DNA from: Chryseobacterium gleum
Lineage (GTDB): Bacteria; Bacteroidota; Bacteroidia; Flavobacteriales; BACL11
Assembly: GCA_945865535.1 (NCBI GenBank)
Contig: CAMBDW010000014.1
Span: forward strand, 1 to 42,278
Length of the DNA stretch: 42,278 nt
Direction: 5' to 3'
Below are positions 31,939 through 42,029 of the stretch, piece by piece; within the stretch, counting starts at the first letter, position 1, and every line of letters begins with the position of its first letter. The position numbers and the translations under genes were made by a program. The notes beneath the pieces are model-generated. The model searched no databases and was not told where the DNA came from. It saw nothing but the letters and a program-made list of their open reading frames with translations.

Positions 31939-34534
31939 ATAATCCTATGATCTCTTTGGCTTTATTTAAAGCATTATTAATACCACTAGCATTAGTTCCG
32001 CCAGCAGTAGCAAAAAATGGCTGGCCTCCTCCTCCTCCATTAATCTCTTTGGCTATTTGCCTAATTATTGCTACAGCATCCATTCCTTTAGCAAGTAAAT
32101 CATCAGTAAGCATAACTGATAATAAGGCCTTCTCTCCTATCTTAGAGGCCAATACCATGGCTAAATTTTTTTCTTTTCTAAGCTGAAAAGATACATTCTT
32201 CATTTCCTCAGCTTCCATTGCTACTTCTTTAGCAATCAATTTAATCCCATTTAGCTCAACTGCTGATTTTAAAAGTTCCTCTTTTACATTTCCTGCGCTT
32301 GCTTTCTTTAAATCTACTAATTGTTTTTCGAGCTGCTTATTAGAAGCCACTAATTGTTGAGCTCCAGCCTTTAAATCTTTATTCTTAATTATACCTCCAA
32401 GCTCATTTAATAAAATTTCTTTTTCATTTAAGTAATTTAGAGCGTTTTCAGCTGTTGTCGCTTCTATTCTTCTTATTCCAGATGAAGTAGACCCTTCTGA
32501 TAAAATTTTAAACAGCCCTATTTCGCCAGTGGCCTTAACATGTGTTCCTCCGCACAATTCTTTGGATGTATCAAACTGTATCATACGCACAAGATCTTCA
32601 TATTTTTCACCAAAAAGCATTATTGCTCCTAATTCCTGGGCTTTACTTAAAGACAAATTATTGTGTTCATTTAATAAAATATTTGCTAAAATTTTTGCAT
32701 TTACAGAAGCTTCAATTTTTTGTAAATCTGATTTTTCAATTTTTGAAAAATGGGTAAAATCAAAACGCAAATAAGAAGGATTAACTAACGATCCTTTTTG
32801 TGCTACATGCTCTCCTAAAATAGTTCTTAAACTCTCGTGTAACAAATGAGTTGCGGTATGGTTTCTTGCAGATGCTTTTCTATCAGCAGCATTTACTTTT
32901 GCAGCAAAATTAGCGCTTACATCATTTGGCAAAGCATCTGTAAAATGTACAATTAATTTGTTTTCCTTTTTAACATCAACTATAGCAATACTTTCATTAG
33001 AGTTTTCAATAATTCCAGTATCTCCTACTTGACCTCCACCTTCTGGGTAAAATGGTGTTATATTAAACACCAACTGATACTGCACTCCATCTTGTGATTT
33101 AACCTCTCTATACCTAGTAATTTTCACTTCTGTTTCTAAATCATTATATCCTACAAATACTACTGTCTCATTTTCAATCAAAACAATCCAATCTCCTTTT
33201 TTTATCACTCCAGCTTGTTTTGACCTGTCTTTCTGCTCTTTCATAGCAATCTCGAACTCTGCTTTATTAAAACTTAAATCCTGCTCGCTTAAAATAAGTG
33301 CTGTTAAATCTGATGGAAAACCATAAGTGTCATAAAGTTCAAAAACTTGTTTTCCTGAAATTTCCCCAGTAGCTTTTTGAGTGATTTGCTCTATTTTTTT
33401 AAGTCCATCAGCCAGAGTTTTCAAAAAAGAATCTTCTTCTTCTTTTATTACTTTCTGAATTAACTCTTTTTGAGATTTTAACTCAGGGAAGTGCTCTCCC
33501 ATATGATTTGCAAGCACTTCCACTAGTTCGTGCATAAATGGATCTTTCAAATTTAAAAAAGTATAGGCGTACCTAACAGCTCTTCTTAAAATTCTTCTGA
33601 TAACATAACCCGCTTTTACATTTGAAGGCAACTGACCGTCAGCTATAGAGAATGCTATTGCCCTGATGTGATCAGCAACAACACGCATTGCAATATCTTG
33701 CTTTTCATTATCTCCATAATTCATCTTAGCTTTTGTAGCTATTGCTTGTATAATTGGCTGGAAAATATCGGTATCATAGCTAGATTTAACTCCTTGCATA
33801 ATCATTGCAAGACGCTCAAATCCCATTCCAGTATCAACATGATTATTTGGTAATGATCTCAGGTTTCCATCTGAAAATCGATTGTATTGCATAAAAACCA
33901 AATTCCAAATTTCAATTACTTGGGGATGATCTTTATTTACTAACGATTGCCCACTGATTTTTAATCTTTCTGAATCTGTTCTATTATCAAAATGGATTTC
34001 AGAACAAGGGCCGCAAGGTCCTGTATCCCCCATTTCCCAGAAATTATCTTTCTTATTGCCATTTAAAATTCTATCCTCAGATAAATATTTTTTCCAGAAA
34101 TTAAAGGATTCATTATCTTTTTCTAAGTTTTCTTCACTAGATCCTTCAAAAACTGTAACATATAATCTATCTTTATCTAGTTGACAAACATCAACCAAAA
34201 ATTCCCAAGCCATATTAATAGCATCTTCTTTAAAATAATCCCCAAAACTCCAAGATCCTAACATTTCGAACATGGTATGGTGGTAAGTATCATGCCCAAC
34301 TTCTTCTAGATCGTTATGTTTACCAGAAACACGCAAGCATTTTTGTGAATTTGCAACACGCAACTCTTTTGGCTCAGAATCACCCAAAAAAATATCTTTA
34401 AACTGATTCATACCTGCATTTGTAAACATCAAAGTAGGGTCATTTTTGACTACCATTGGTGCTGATGCGGCAATTTTATGCTGCTGTGATTTAAAGAAAT
34501 CTAAGTATAACTTTCTGAGTGTATTGGCTTGCAT
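31937..34534 (-). CDS. alaS: Alanyl-tRNA synthetase
   Basis: An 865-aa class II synthetase of normal length. The N-terminal catalytic core has MFTNAGMNQFKDIFLG (about 35-50), the HTMFEMLGSWSFGDYFK block and GCGPCSEIHFD-like GPCGPCSEIHFD. The editing domain holds the zinc or catalytic pairs HTATHLLHE (near 560) and CGGTH (near 659), which remove mischarged Ser and Gly. The C-terminal oligomerisation part ends in NGGGGGQPFFATAGG, a Gly-rich C-Ala motif. It is convergent with the small barrel gene and divergent from the M23 peptidase gene. Confidence 0.97.
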   Translation of the reverse strand: MQANTLRKLYLDFFKSQQHKIAASAPMVVKNDPTLMFTNAGMNQFKDIFLGDSEPKELRVANSQKCLRVSGKHNDLEEVGHDTYHHTMFEMLGSWSFGDYFKEDAINMAWEFLVDVCQLDKDRLYVTVFEGSSEENLEKDNESFNFWKKYLSEDRILNGNKKDNFWEMGDTGPCGPCSEIHFDNRTDSERLKISGQSLVNKDHPQVIEIWNLVFMQYNRFSDGNLRSLPNNHVDTGMGFERLAMIMQGVKSSYDTDIFQPIIQAIATKAKMNYGDNEKQDIAMRVVADHIRAIAFSIADGQLPSNVKAGYVIRRILRRAVRYAYTFLNLKDPFMHELVEVLANHMGEHFPELKSQKELIQKVIKEEEDSFLKTLADGLKKIEQITQKATGEISGKQVFELYDTYGFPSDLTALILSEQDLSFNKAEFEIAMKEQKDRSKQAGVIKKGDWIVLIENETVVFVGYNDLETEVKITRYREVKSQDGVQYQLVFNITPFYPEGGGQVGDTGIIENSNESIAIVDVKKENKLIVHFTDALPNDVSANFAAKVNAADRKASARNHTATHLLHESLRTILGEHVAQKGSLVNPSYLRFDFTHFSKIEKSDLQKIEASVNAKILANILLNEHNNLSLSKAQELGAIMLFGEKYEDLVRMIQFDTSKELCGGTHVKATGEIGLFKILSEGSTSSGIRRIEATTAENALNYLNEKEILLNELGGIIKNKDLKAGAQQLVASNKQLEKQLVDLKKASAGNVKEELLKSAVELNGIKLIAKEVAMEAEEMKNVSFQLRKEKNLAMVLASKIGEKALLSVMLTDDLLAKGMDAVAIIRQIAKEINGGGGGQPFFATAGGTNASGINNALNKAKEIIGL

Positions 34535-34635
34535 TATCTATCTTTTTCTTTTAAATTTATAATAAGTAGCTAGAAATCAATAATTTTTAACCCTTATCTA
34601 ATGCAAAATAAGTAAATTCGCACACTTATTTTAAC

Positions 34636-35607
34636 ATGGCTAAAGTAAAATATTATTACGATACTAAAACACTAAGCTACAAGCGAATTGAACTTAGTAG
34701 GGCAAAAAAGATAAAAACCTTTTTTTATTTTTTTATTGGAAGTGCTTTTACAGGATTGTTAATGGCAGTTATCTTCTTTCAATTTTTTGATAGCCCAAAA
34801 GAAAAAATTCTAAATCGAGAAATAAGACAACTTAGCTCTCAATATAAGCTTGTGCAAGATAAATTACAACAAGTAGAGTTAGTACTTGATGAAATTCAAC
34901 AAAGAGATGACAATATCTATAGAGTCATTTTTGAAGCTGATCCTATTCCAACGTCTATACAAAAAGCAGGATATGGCGGGGTGAACAGATATAAAGATTT
35001 AGAAGGCTATAACAATTCTGAACTTATTATTGCTACTACTAAAAAAATTGATCAAATTACAAAACAGCTTTACATCCAATCAAAGTCCTTTGATGATGTC
35101 ATTGAGCTGGCCAAAAATAAAGCAGTTATGCTCGCTTCAATTCCTGCAATACAGCCTGTTTCAAATAAAAATTTAAAACAAATGGCAAGTGGATTTGGCA
35201 TAAGAATTCATCCGATTTATAAAACCCAACAATTTCATGATGGCATGGATTTTACAGCAAAAATAGGTACTCCAATTTATGCTACAGGTGATGGCAAAAT
35301 AGCAAAAGTAGAAAGAAACGCAAGAGGTTATGGAAATCATTTAATAATTGATCATGGTTTTGGATACAAAACATTGTATGCCCACATGTCAAAATTCAAA
35401 GTAACAATAGGCCAAAAAGTTAACAGAGGAGATGTTATTGGCTATGTTGGGAACACAGGATTATCAAGTGGCCCTCATTTGCATTATGAGGTACATAAAA
35501 ATGGGGAAAAAATTAATCCAGTTAATTTTTATTTTAATGACCTTACTCCTGAGCAATATGAAAAGATGCTAGAGATTTCTTCTCAAAACAATCAATCATT
35601 TGACTAA
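34636..35607 (+). CDS. M23 family (LytM-type) metallopeptidase, membrane-anchored
   Basis: A 323-aa protein. A short basic cytoplasmic N terminus (about 1-26) is followed by one membrane helix (about 27-50), a coiled-coil periplasmic stalk (about 57-90, rich in Gln/Leu/Glu) and a LytM domain (about 180-295). Zinc ligands are visible in HDGMDF (His and Asp) and in the HLHYEV motif near the end, with HMSK between them, so the peptidase looks active. It should cut peptidoglycan cross-bridges and help division or growth. Its stop shares a base with the MerR-like gene's ATG. Confidence 0.93.
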   Translation: MAKVKYYYDTKTLSYKRIELSRAKKIKTFFYFFIGSAFTGLLMAVIFFQFFDSPKEKILNREIRQLSSQYKLVQDKLQQVELVLDEIQQRDDNIYRVIFEADPIPTSIQKAGYGGVNRYKDLEGYNNSELIIATTKKIDQITKQLYIQSKSFDDVIELAKNKAVMLASIPAIQPVSNKNLKQMASGFGIRIHPIYKTQQFHDGMDFTAKIGTPIYATGDGKIAKVERNARGYGNHLIIDHGFGYKTLYAHMSKFKVTIGQKVNRGDVIGYVGNTGLSSGPHLHYEVHKNGEKINPVNFYFNDLTPEQYEKMLEISSQNNQSFD

Positions 35608-35942
35608 TGACTTTGAATAAAAAGCCAACGGAAAAACTCTTTTATAAAATTAGTGAAGTAGCAGAAATGTTTAATGTTAATATCTCAGCAGTTCGTTTTT
35701 GGGAAAAAGAATTTGACATCTTAAATCCACATAAAAACAAAAAAGGAAATCGACTTTTTACACCAAAGGATATTAAAAATATTCAAATTATTTATCATTT
35801 ACTAAAAGAAAGAGGATTTACTGTTGAAGGAGCTAAAAAGAAATTGAAGGAAAATAAAACAGATACAATTGACAATATTGAAATTGTAACTCACTTAAAA
35901 GAGATAAGAAGTTTTTTGGTAAATCTAAGAGAAGAACTCTAA
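35607..35942 (+). CDS. MerR family transcriptional regulator
   Basis: A 111-aa protein consisting of a MerR-type winged helix-turn-helix (about 10-80: FYKISEVAEMFNVNISAVRF, WEKEF, then GNRLFTPKDIKNIQIIYHLL and KERGFTVEGAKKKL) plus a short helical tail. There is no effector-binding domain or metal-binding Cys. It is translationally coupled to the M23 peptidase gene through TAATG, a pairing that is common in this phylum. Its own target is unknown. The stop codon interleaves with that of the convergent epimerase pseudogene. Confidence 0.9.
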   Translation: MTLNKKPTEKLFYKISEVAEMFNVNISAVRFWEKEFDILNPHKNKKGNRLFTPKDIKNIQIIYHLLKERGFTVEGAKKKLKENKTDTIDNIEIVTHLKEIRSFLVNLREEL

Positions 35943-36895
35943 AGGCATTTCTCATTTAGCAAATAATTTTGTATATAATCCTTTACCCCGCTCTCAACAG
36001 TAGTAAAGGGTTTTTTATATCCATTATTTTGTAATTTAGACATTTGCCTGAATAAAATATTGGTATTTATCACGAATATCAATTGGAGTATCAATGTATG
36101 AAATATTACTTTTAAGATCCATTGCATGAAAAGTTGCAGCTACCAAATCATTAAAAGTACGTGCTTTTCCACTACCAAGATTATAAAGTCCAGTTTGTGA
36201 TTTTTTAGCCATCATAAAAATAATAACATCAACTACATCTTTTACATATACAAAATCACGCAATTGCTCTCCATCTTTAAACTTAGGATTATGAGATTTA
36301 AAAAGTTTCATATCTCCTGTTTTCTTAATCTGATTTACAGCATGAAAAATAACTGACGCCATTCTTCCTTTATGAAATTCATTAGGTCCTTAAAAAACTT
36401 GAATCCGGCCCAAAAAGGAGGTTGGCTATCTTGCTTTAATACCCATTTATCAAAATCATTTTTAGAAGTCGCATAAGGCTTAAGAGGTTTTAATTTTTCG
36501 ACTAAATGATGATCGTCTTCAAAGCCAAATTCACCCAAACCATAAGTTGCTACTGATGAGGCGTAAACAAAAGGAATATCATTCCCAGCGCATATTTTCC
36601 ATAAACTTTTTGAATAATTCAGATTTAACTTGTCGAAAATAGCAACATCAAATTCAGTAGTATCTGTTCTTGCTCCAATATGATATACTTCTGTTATTTC
36701 GTGTGTATTTTGTTGAAACCATGATATGAATTTAGCTCTATTAATTTTGCTTTTAAAGAATTTTCCTTTCAAATTTTTGTTTTTTTCAGCATTTGAAAAA
36801 TCATCCACCAAAATTAAATTCGTTTTATTCAAACTATTTAGTTTGGCCACCAAACATGAGCCAATAAAGCCTGCTGCACCTGTAACAATTATCAT
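35939..36895 (-). pseudogene. hldD: ADP-heptose epimerase-like (HldD/RfaD) gene with two frameshifts
   Basis: An NAD(P)-dependent short-chain epimerase in three pieces. Piece 1 (from ATG 36893-36895) has the nucleotide-binding GAAGFIG and the catalytic-type SSVATYG and PYATSK. It breaks after GFKFF. Piece 2 resumes in another frame at GPNEFHKGRMAS, continues through RDFVYVKDVVDV and LYNLGSGKA to DKYQYFIQAN, then breaks. Piece 3, back in the first frame, reads MSKLQNNGYKKPFTTVESG to the stop at 35939-35941. Against E. coli HldD (FNVYGPREGHKG and QADLTNLRAAGY) the breaks fit losses of 7 bases near 36391 (the NVY codons) and 2 bases near 36043. The intact enzyme makes ADP-L-glycero-D-manno-heptose for lipopolysaccharide. 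The start is set by a -7 element at 36900-36907. Confidence 0.85.
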
Positions 36896-36899
36896 ATTA

Positions 36900-36907
36900 C
36901 AAAAGTA
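36900..36907 (-). promoter_or_regulatory. -7 promoter element of the hldD-like gene
   Basis: On the complement this reads TACTTTTG, an exact -7 match, only four bases before the ATG. The transcript would have almost no leader. Confidence 0.45.
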
Positions 36908-36951
36908 CATTAAAAAATTATACATTTGCTTTAATGAATGAGGCGCATTTC

Positions 36952-37009
36952 AAGAGTAGTTAGAGAGTGAAATTAACCACATTCTTTAAAAAAATAAACA
37001 ACTACTCTT
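36952..37009. repeat. Ten-base inverted repeat in a divergent intergenic region
   Basis: AAGAGTAGTT (36952-36961) and AACTACTCTT (37000-37009) are perfect inverse copies 38 bases apart, between the hldD-like pseudogene and the methyltransferase gene. It could be an operator or a loose hairpin. Confidence 0.45.
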
Positions 37010-37013
37010 AAGT

Positions 37014-37052
37014 TATGCAAACCTATTGCTATGCAAAATAAAATTATGCAAA
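37014..37052 (+). repeat. Three TATGCAAA copies around the methyltransferase start
   Basis: The octamer occurs at 37014, 37030 and 37045, spaced 16 and 15 bases. The second and third contain the two candidate ATG starts of the methyltransferase gene. Confidence 0.5.
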
Positions 37053-37831
37053 CACTCTTATTTATAGCAAGATACATCAATTATTTTTTTACTGCAAAAA
37101 GCAAGCATAGCGCACAAGCTCCCTTCTTATATGAATTTATCACCAGAGTGTTAAATGATAAGTCTGAAGGACCGGATTGCAAAAAAATTGAACAATTAAG
37201 AAAAGAGTTATGTAAATCAAAGCAAACTATAACAATTACTGATTTTGGAGCCGGAAGCCATGTAAATAATTCTAAAAACAGAAAAATAAAAGATGTGGCA
37301 AAAAATTCTGCTAAAAATTCAAAATTTGGCAAACTTCTTTACAGAATAATCCAATTCTACAAGCCTAAAAACATCATAGAATTGGGGACATCATTAGGTA
37401 TAAGCACGCTATATTTAGCAAAAGCAGACAAAACCTCAAAAGTATACACCTTTGAAGGATGCCCAGAAACAGCCAAAATTGCCCAACAGAATTTTAATAA
37501 AATGGATGCTGTAAATATCGATATTACATTAGGTAATTTTCAAAATACTCTTCAAGAAAAACTAAAGGAAATCACAACTATTGATTTAGCTTTTATTGAT
37601 GGGAATCATCAACAGAAGCCTACAATTGCATATTTTGAAGAATGCTTAAAATATGCCAACAACAATACTATTTTTATTTTTGATGACATCCACTGGTCAA
37701 AAGGAATGGAAAATGCCTGGAGTTACATAAAATCACATCAAAAAACCACATTAACTGTTGATTTGTTTTATATTGGCATTGTTTTTATAAAATCAGAACT
37801 CAGCAAAGAAAATTACACAATACGATTTTAA
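37031..37831 (+). CDS. Class I SAM-dependent methyltransferase (Methyltransf_24-like)
   Basis: A 266-aa protein. The SAM-binding motif I is IIELGTSLGISTLYLA (about 115-130), followed by KVYTFEGCPE for the ribose-binding acid, DLAFIDGNHQQKPTIAYFEE with the metal-site Asp of O-methyltransferases, and IFIFDDIHWSKGMENAW. The N-terminal 100 residues carry hydrophobic and basic helices that may sit at the membrane. The acceptor is unknown. The start could also be ATG 37046. It is two bases ahead of the cobalamin adenosyltransferase gene and most likely co-transcribed. Confidence 0.85.
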   Translation: MQNKIMQTLLFIARYINYFFTAKSKHSAQAPFLYEFITRVLNDKSEGPDCKKIEQLRKELCKSKQTITITDFGAGSHVNNSKNRKIKDVAKNSAKNSKFGKLLYRIIQFYKPKNIIELGTSLGISTLYLAKADKTSKVYTFEGCPETAKIAQQNFNKMDAVNIDITLGNFQNTLQEKLKEITTIDLAFIDGNHQQKPTIAYFEECLKYANNNTIFIFDDIHWSKGMENAWSYIKSHQKTTLTVDLFYIGIVFIKSELSKENYTIRF

Positions 37832-37833
37832 CT

Positions 37834-38379
37834 ATGAAGATTTACACAAAAAAAGGGGATGAAGGGAATACTCAGTTATTAGGTGGAAGTATGGTTAAAA
37901 AAAACCATATTAAACTAGAATGCTACGGAACTATTGATGAATTAAATGCCTTTATTGGTAATATTTACGATCAAAAAATTAGTGAGTTCCAAAAAGAAAT
38001 ACTGCTAAAAATTCAAAACCAACTTTTTAATTTAGGTTCTTGTATCGCATTTGACGGCAAAAAAGAGAATATTAAATTACCAAATGTAACAGAACAAAAC
38101 ATTGAAATGCTAGAAAAAGCAATTGATAAAATGGACGCATCTTTACCTATTCTAAAGAATTTTATTCTTCCTTCTGGACTTTCTACAGTATCAAAATGTC
38201 ATATTGCACGTACAATTTGTAGGAGAGCTGAACGCAATTTAGTTGCTCTAGGGGAAGAAGAAAAAATTAATCCTTTGCACCTAAAATATCTCAATAGATT
38301 ATCCGATTATTTATTTGTTTTAGCCCGATTCATTTTAATGGAAAACGATATCTCTGCTACTGAGTGGGAAAAAGATTAA
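37834..38379 (+). CDS. Cob(I)alamin adenosyltransferase, PduO type
   Basis: A 181-aa ATP:cob(I)alamin adenosyltransferase. The ATP-binding N terminus reads KIYTKKGDEGNTQLLGGSMV (2-21 in part), followed by GTIDELNAFIG (about 31-41), and the late helix RTICRRAERNLVAL holds the Arg pair contacting ATP and the corrin. It forms coenzyme B12 for adenosylcobalamin-dependent enzymes such as methylmalonyl-CoA mutase. It is the second gene of the methyltransferase transcript. Length is typical and no key residue appears lost. Confidence 0.95.
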   Translation: MKIYTKKGDEGNTQLLGGSMVKKNHIKLECYGTIDELNAFIGNIYDQKISEFQKEILLKIQNQLFNLGSCIAFDGKKENIKLPNVTEQNIEMLEKAIDKMDASLPILKNFILPSGLSTVSKCHIARTICRRAERNLVALGEEEKINPLHLKYLNRLSDYLFVLARFILMENDISATEWEKD

Positions 38380-38408
38380 CAAATTCGCCTCTAATTCAAT
38401 AAAAAATA

Positions 38409-38416
38409 TACTTTTG
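38409..38416 (+). promoter_or_regulatory. -7 promoter element of the DUF2795 gene
   Basis: TACTTTTG matches TAnnTTTG and ends 24 bases before the ATG at 38441. Confidence 0.5.
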
Positions 38417-38440
38417 CAAAATACTTAAATAGATATTACA

Positions 38441-38668
38441 ATGTATTGGACTTTAGAATTAGCATCAAAATTAGAAGATGCTCCTTGGCCAGCAACAAAA
38501 GATGAATTAATTGATTTTGCAATCCGCTCAGGAGCTCCAATGGAAGTAGTTGAGAACTTGGAAGAGCTAGTGGAAGAAGAGCCTGGAATTCAATGGGAGA
38601 CTATTGAAGATGTCTGGCCGGACTATCCTACAAAAGATGATTTTTTCTTTAATGAAGAAGAATATTAA
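38441..38668 (+). CDS. DUF2795-type small acidic protein
   Basis: A 75-aa very acidic protein. Residues 8-45 carry the DUF2795 pattern (LEDAPWPATKDELIDFAIRS, then GAPMEVVENLEEL), a short helical module sometimes likened to small DNA-associated domains. The C-terminal half (IEDVWPDYPTKDDFFFNEEE) is rich in Asp, Glu and aromatics. The protein is well conserved across Flavobacteria but has no known role. It has its own promoter element and terminator, as expected for a small highly expressed gene. Confidence 0.88.
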   Translation: MYWTLELASKLEDAPWPATKDELIDFAIRSGAPMEVVENLEELVEEEPGIQWETIEDVWPDYPTKDDFFFNEEEY

Positions 38669-38669
38669 T

Positions 38670-38694
38670 AAAAAGGTCGAATTCGACCTTTTTT
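38670..38694 (+). terminator. Terminator of the DUF2795 gene
   Basis: AAAAAGGTCGA and TCGACCTTTTT form an 11-pair stem around AT, followed by T. It is symmetric and could work in both directions. Confidence 0.88.
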
Positions 38695-38696
38695 AT

Positions 38697-38726
38697 TTTG
38701 CGTGCTCTTGTAAAACAGTACCTTTA
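38697..38726 (+). promoter_or_regulatory. Promoter of secA
   Basis: TTTG (38697-38700) and TACCTTTA (38719-38726; last base off consensus) are 18 bases apart, 24 bases before the ATG at 38751. Confidence 0.55.
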
Positions 38727-38750
38727 CTCCCTTAAAATTGAAACAAAAAT

Positions 38751-41700
38751 ATGGCAGGTTTTTTAAATATCTTAGGCAAGCTATTTGGTAACAAATATGA
38801 TAAAGATGTTAAGGAAATAACTCCTGTTGTTGAAGAAATAAATAAACAATGCGAGAATTTAACCTCTTTAACAAATGATGAGCTAAGAAACAAAACCTTA
38901 GATTTAAAAAAACAAATTAATGATTTTGTTTCAGGAGAAAGAAAAGAAATTGAGGTATTAAAAGAAAAAGCCAACTCCAAAGATATCCCTGCTGAGCAAA
39001 AGGAAGCCTTATACAAAGAAATAGATGGTCTTGAAAAAACCATTCTTGAAAAAATTGAAGAAATACTTAACACTATCTTGCCAACTGCATTTGCAGTTGT
39101 AAAAGAAACTTCAAGAAGATTTGCTAAAAATGAATCAATAGAAGTAACTGCATCAGATAATGACAAAGAACTAGCCACAAAAAAAGATTTTGTGAGTGTA
39201 ACTGGCGAAAAAGCAATCTATCAAACAACTTGGGATGCTGCTGGTACTAAAATTAAATGGGACATGGTTCATTATGATGTTCAATTAATTGGAGGTATTG
39301 TTTTACATCAGGGGAAAATTGCTGAGATGCAAACTGGGGAAGGGAAAACTTTATCGGCTACACTTCCTATCTACTTAAATGCACTTACAGGGCTTGGAGT
39401 TCATTTGGTAACTGTGAATGACTATCTTGCCAAAAGGGATGCTCAGTGGATGGGTCCTTTATTTCAATTTCATGGATTGAGTATTGATTGTATTGACAAT
39501 CATCAACCAAATTCTGATGCAAGAAGAGATGCCTATCTAGCAGATATCACTTATGGTACAAATAACGAATTTGGATTTGATTACCTTAGAGATAATATGG
39601 CTAAACGCCCTGAGGATTTAGTCCAAAGAAAATTGCATTACACTATTGTTGATGAGGTAGATTCTGTACTTATTGATGACGCTCGTACGCCTCTTATTAT
39701 TTCAGGTCCTACTCCACAAGGAGATAAGCATGAATACAATGAATACAAACATAAAGTAGACCAGTTAATAAATGCTCAAAGAACATTTGTTACTACTGTA
39801 ATTGCTGATGCAAAAAAACTTTTAACTGAAGGTGATACTGAAAAAGGAGGACTGAATCTTTTAAGAGCTTTTAGAGGATTACCAAAAAATAAAGCGCTTA
39901 TTAAATTCTTATCAGAAGAAGGGATAAGAGCTCAATTACAAAAAACGGAAAACTTTTATATGCAAGATCAAAATAAGGAAATGCACAAGGTAGATGCAGA
40001 ACTTTATTTTGTAATTGATGAAAAATCAAACGCTATCGAGTTGACTGAAAAAGGGCTAGAGCTCATAACAAGTTCAACCGAAAATAAAGATTTCTTTGTG
40101 TTGCCTGATGTTGGAGGAAGTATTGCTGAAATTGATAAATCTGACAAAACAGACATCCAAAAAGCACAAGCTAAAGATGAAACTCTAAGAGACTTTGCGG
40201 TAAAAAGTGAGAGAGTACATACCATCAACCAATTGCTAAAAGCATATACTCTATTTGAAAAAGATGTAGAATATGTAATCATGGACAACAAAGTGAAAAT
40301 TGTTGACGAGCAAACTGGTCGTATTATGGAAGGAAGGAGATACTCTGATGGACTGCATCAAGCAATTGAAGCTAAAGAAAATGTAAAAGTAGAAGCTGCA
40401 ACACAAACTTATGCAACAATTACTTTACAAAATTACTTTAGAATGTATGATAAAATTTCTGGGATGACTGGTACGGCTGAAACTGAAGCTGGAGAATTCT
40501 GGGAAATTTATAAATTAGATGTGGTGGCTATCCCTACAAACAAACCAATTGTTAGGGCTGATAAAGAGGATTTGGTTTACAAAACAAATCGCGAAAAATA
40601 CAATGCTGTAATTGAAGATATTGCAACCCTTACTGAGCAAGGAAGACCTGTATTAGTAGGGACGACATCTGTGGAAATATCAGAGTTACTAAGTACTATT
40701 CTCAGAAAAAGAGGAATTAAGCACAATGTACTAAATGCAAAAATGCACCAAAGAGAAGCCGATATTGTGGCTGAAGCTGGTAAAGACAGTGCAGTTACTA
40801 TTGCAACAAATATGGCTGGTAGAGGTACGGACATTAAATTATCAGATCAGGTTAAAACTGCTGGAGGCTTGGCTATAATTGGAACTGAACGACATGATTC
40901 CAGAAGAGTTGATAGGCAGCTAAGAGGTAGATCAGGAAGACAAGGAGATCCTGGTTCTTCTCAATTTTATATTTCTCTTGAAGATAAATTGATGCGATTA
41001 TTCGGATCAGAAAGAATCGCAAAACTTATGGATAGAATGGGGCTTGAAGAAGGGGAAGTAATCCAGCATTCTATGGTGAGCAAATCCATTGAAAGAGCTC
41101 AGAAAAAAGTAGAGGAAAACAATTTTGGGACAAGAAAAAGACTGTTGGAATATGATGATGTAATGAACCAACAAAGAGAAGTTATTTATAAAAAAAGACG
41201 ACATGCTTTACATGGAGAAAGAATGTCTCTTGATGTCTTAAACATGATTTACGATACTTGTGAAAATATAGTTGATGAACTCCACCAAGCAAAAGATTAT
41301 GATGCTTTTAAACTTGATTTAATCAGACTATTAGCAACCGAAAGCCCAGTATCTGAAGATGAATTTAAAGATCTATCTACTGATGCAATCACTGAAAAAG
41401 TATTTGCCAGTTGTTATAAATCATATCAAAATAAATCAGAAACAATTGCTAAGCAAGCATTTCCTGTTATTAAAGATGTTTATGAAAATCAGTCCGCTAC
41501 TTATGAAAATATAGTAATCCCTTTTACGGATGGATTAAAAACTTTACAAGTAGTAACCAACCTCAAAGAAGCACACGATACTGAAGGTAGTAATATCTCA
41601 GAGGCAATTGAAAAAAGTGTTACCCTTGCAATAATAGATGATATATGGAAGGAGCACTTAAGAGAGATGGATGACTTGAAGCAGTCAGTACAAAATGCGG

Positions 41701-42029
41701 TCTACGAACAGAAAGATCCTCTATTAATTTACAAATTTGAATCCTTTAATTTATTTAAATCTCTTATTGGAAAAGTAAATAAAGACATTGTTTCTTTCTT
41801 GCTAAAATCGGGCTTACCATCACAGGTAAATGCCAGACAAGAACAAAATCCAAAACTACAAAATACAAACCTTCAAATGAGCAGGCCTGAATCTGTTGTA
41901 CAAAACCCAAACAATCCTCACCAGCAAAAACCAAAAGCACAACCAATAAGAGCTGAGGAAAAGATAAATAGAAATGCTGAGTGTCCTTGCGGAAGTGGTA
42001 AGAAATATAAAAAATGTCACGGCAGCTAG
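38751..42029 (+). CDS. secA: Protein translocase ATPase SecA
   Basis: A 1092-aa motor of Sec export, longer than the about 900-aa E. coli protein, as is usual in Bacteroidota. NBD1 has QTGEGKT (194-200) and [19 protein letters not shown]. The region about 330-460 is an insertion in the variable/NBD1 area not found in E. coli. NBD2 has [28 protein letters not shown] and [19 protein letters not shown]. The helical scaffold follows, then a Gln/Asn/Pro-rich linker, and the C terminus is a zinc motif [14 protein letters not shown] (C1078, C1080, C1089, H1090) that contacts SecB or the ribosome. The stop overlaps the next gene by 16 bases. Confidence 0.97.
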   Translation: MAGFLNILGKLFGNKYDKDVKEITPVVEEINKQCENLTSLTNDELRNKTLDLKKQINDFVSGERKEIEVLKEKANSKDIPAEQKEALYKEIDGLEKTILEKIEEILNTILPTAFAVVKETSRRFAKNESIEVTASDNDKELATKKDFVSVTGEKAIYQTTWDAAGTKIKWDMVHYDVQLIGGIVLHQGKIAEMQTGEGKTLSATLPIYLNALTGLGVHLVTVNDYLAKRDAQWMGPLFQFHGLSIDCIDNHQPNSDARRDAYLADITYGTNNEFGFDYLRDNMAKRPEDLVQRKLHYTIVDEVDSVLIDDARTPLIISGPTPQGDKHEYNEYKHKVDQLINAQRTFVTTVIADAKKLLTEGDTEKGGLNLLRAFRGLPKNKALIKFLSEEGIRAQLQKTENFYMQDQNKEMHKVDAELYFVIDEKSNAIELTEKGLELITSSTENKDFFVLPDVGGSIAEIDKSDKTDIQKAQAKDETLRDFAVKSERVHTINQLLKAYTLFEKDVEYVIMDNKVKIVDEQTGRIMEGRRYSDGLHQAIEAKENVKVEAATQTYATITLQNYFRMYDKISGMTGTAETEAGEFWEIYKLDVVAIPTNKPIVRADKEDLVYKTNREKYNAVIEDIATLTEQGRPVLVGTTSVEISELLSTILRKRGIKHNVLNAKMHQREADIVAEAGKDSAVTIATNMAGRGTDIKLSDQVKTAGGLAIIGTERHDSRRVDRQLRGRSGRQGDPGSSQFYISLEDKLMRLFGSERIAKLMDRMGLEEGEVIQHSMVSKSIERAQKKVEENNFGTRKRLLEYDDVMNQQREVIYKKRRHALHGERMSLDVLNMIYDTCENIVDELHQAKDYDAFKLDLIRLLATESPVSEDEFKDLSTDAITEKVFASCYKSYQNKSETIAKQAFPVIKDVYENQSATYENIVIPFTDGLKTLQVVTNLKEAHDTEGSNISEAIEKSVTLAIIDDIWKEHLREMDDLKQSVQNAVYEQKDPLLIYKFESFNLFKSLIGKVNKDIVSFLLKSGLPSQVNARQEQNPKLQNTNLQMSRPESVVQNPNNPHQQKPKAQPIRAEEKINRNAECPCGSGKKYKKCHGS

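Noticed and set aside
38732-39178. Antisense frame of 148 codons opposite the secA start
   Set aside because: Mirror of a Lys/Glu-rich coiled region, covers the secA promoter side and has no family motif.
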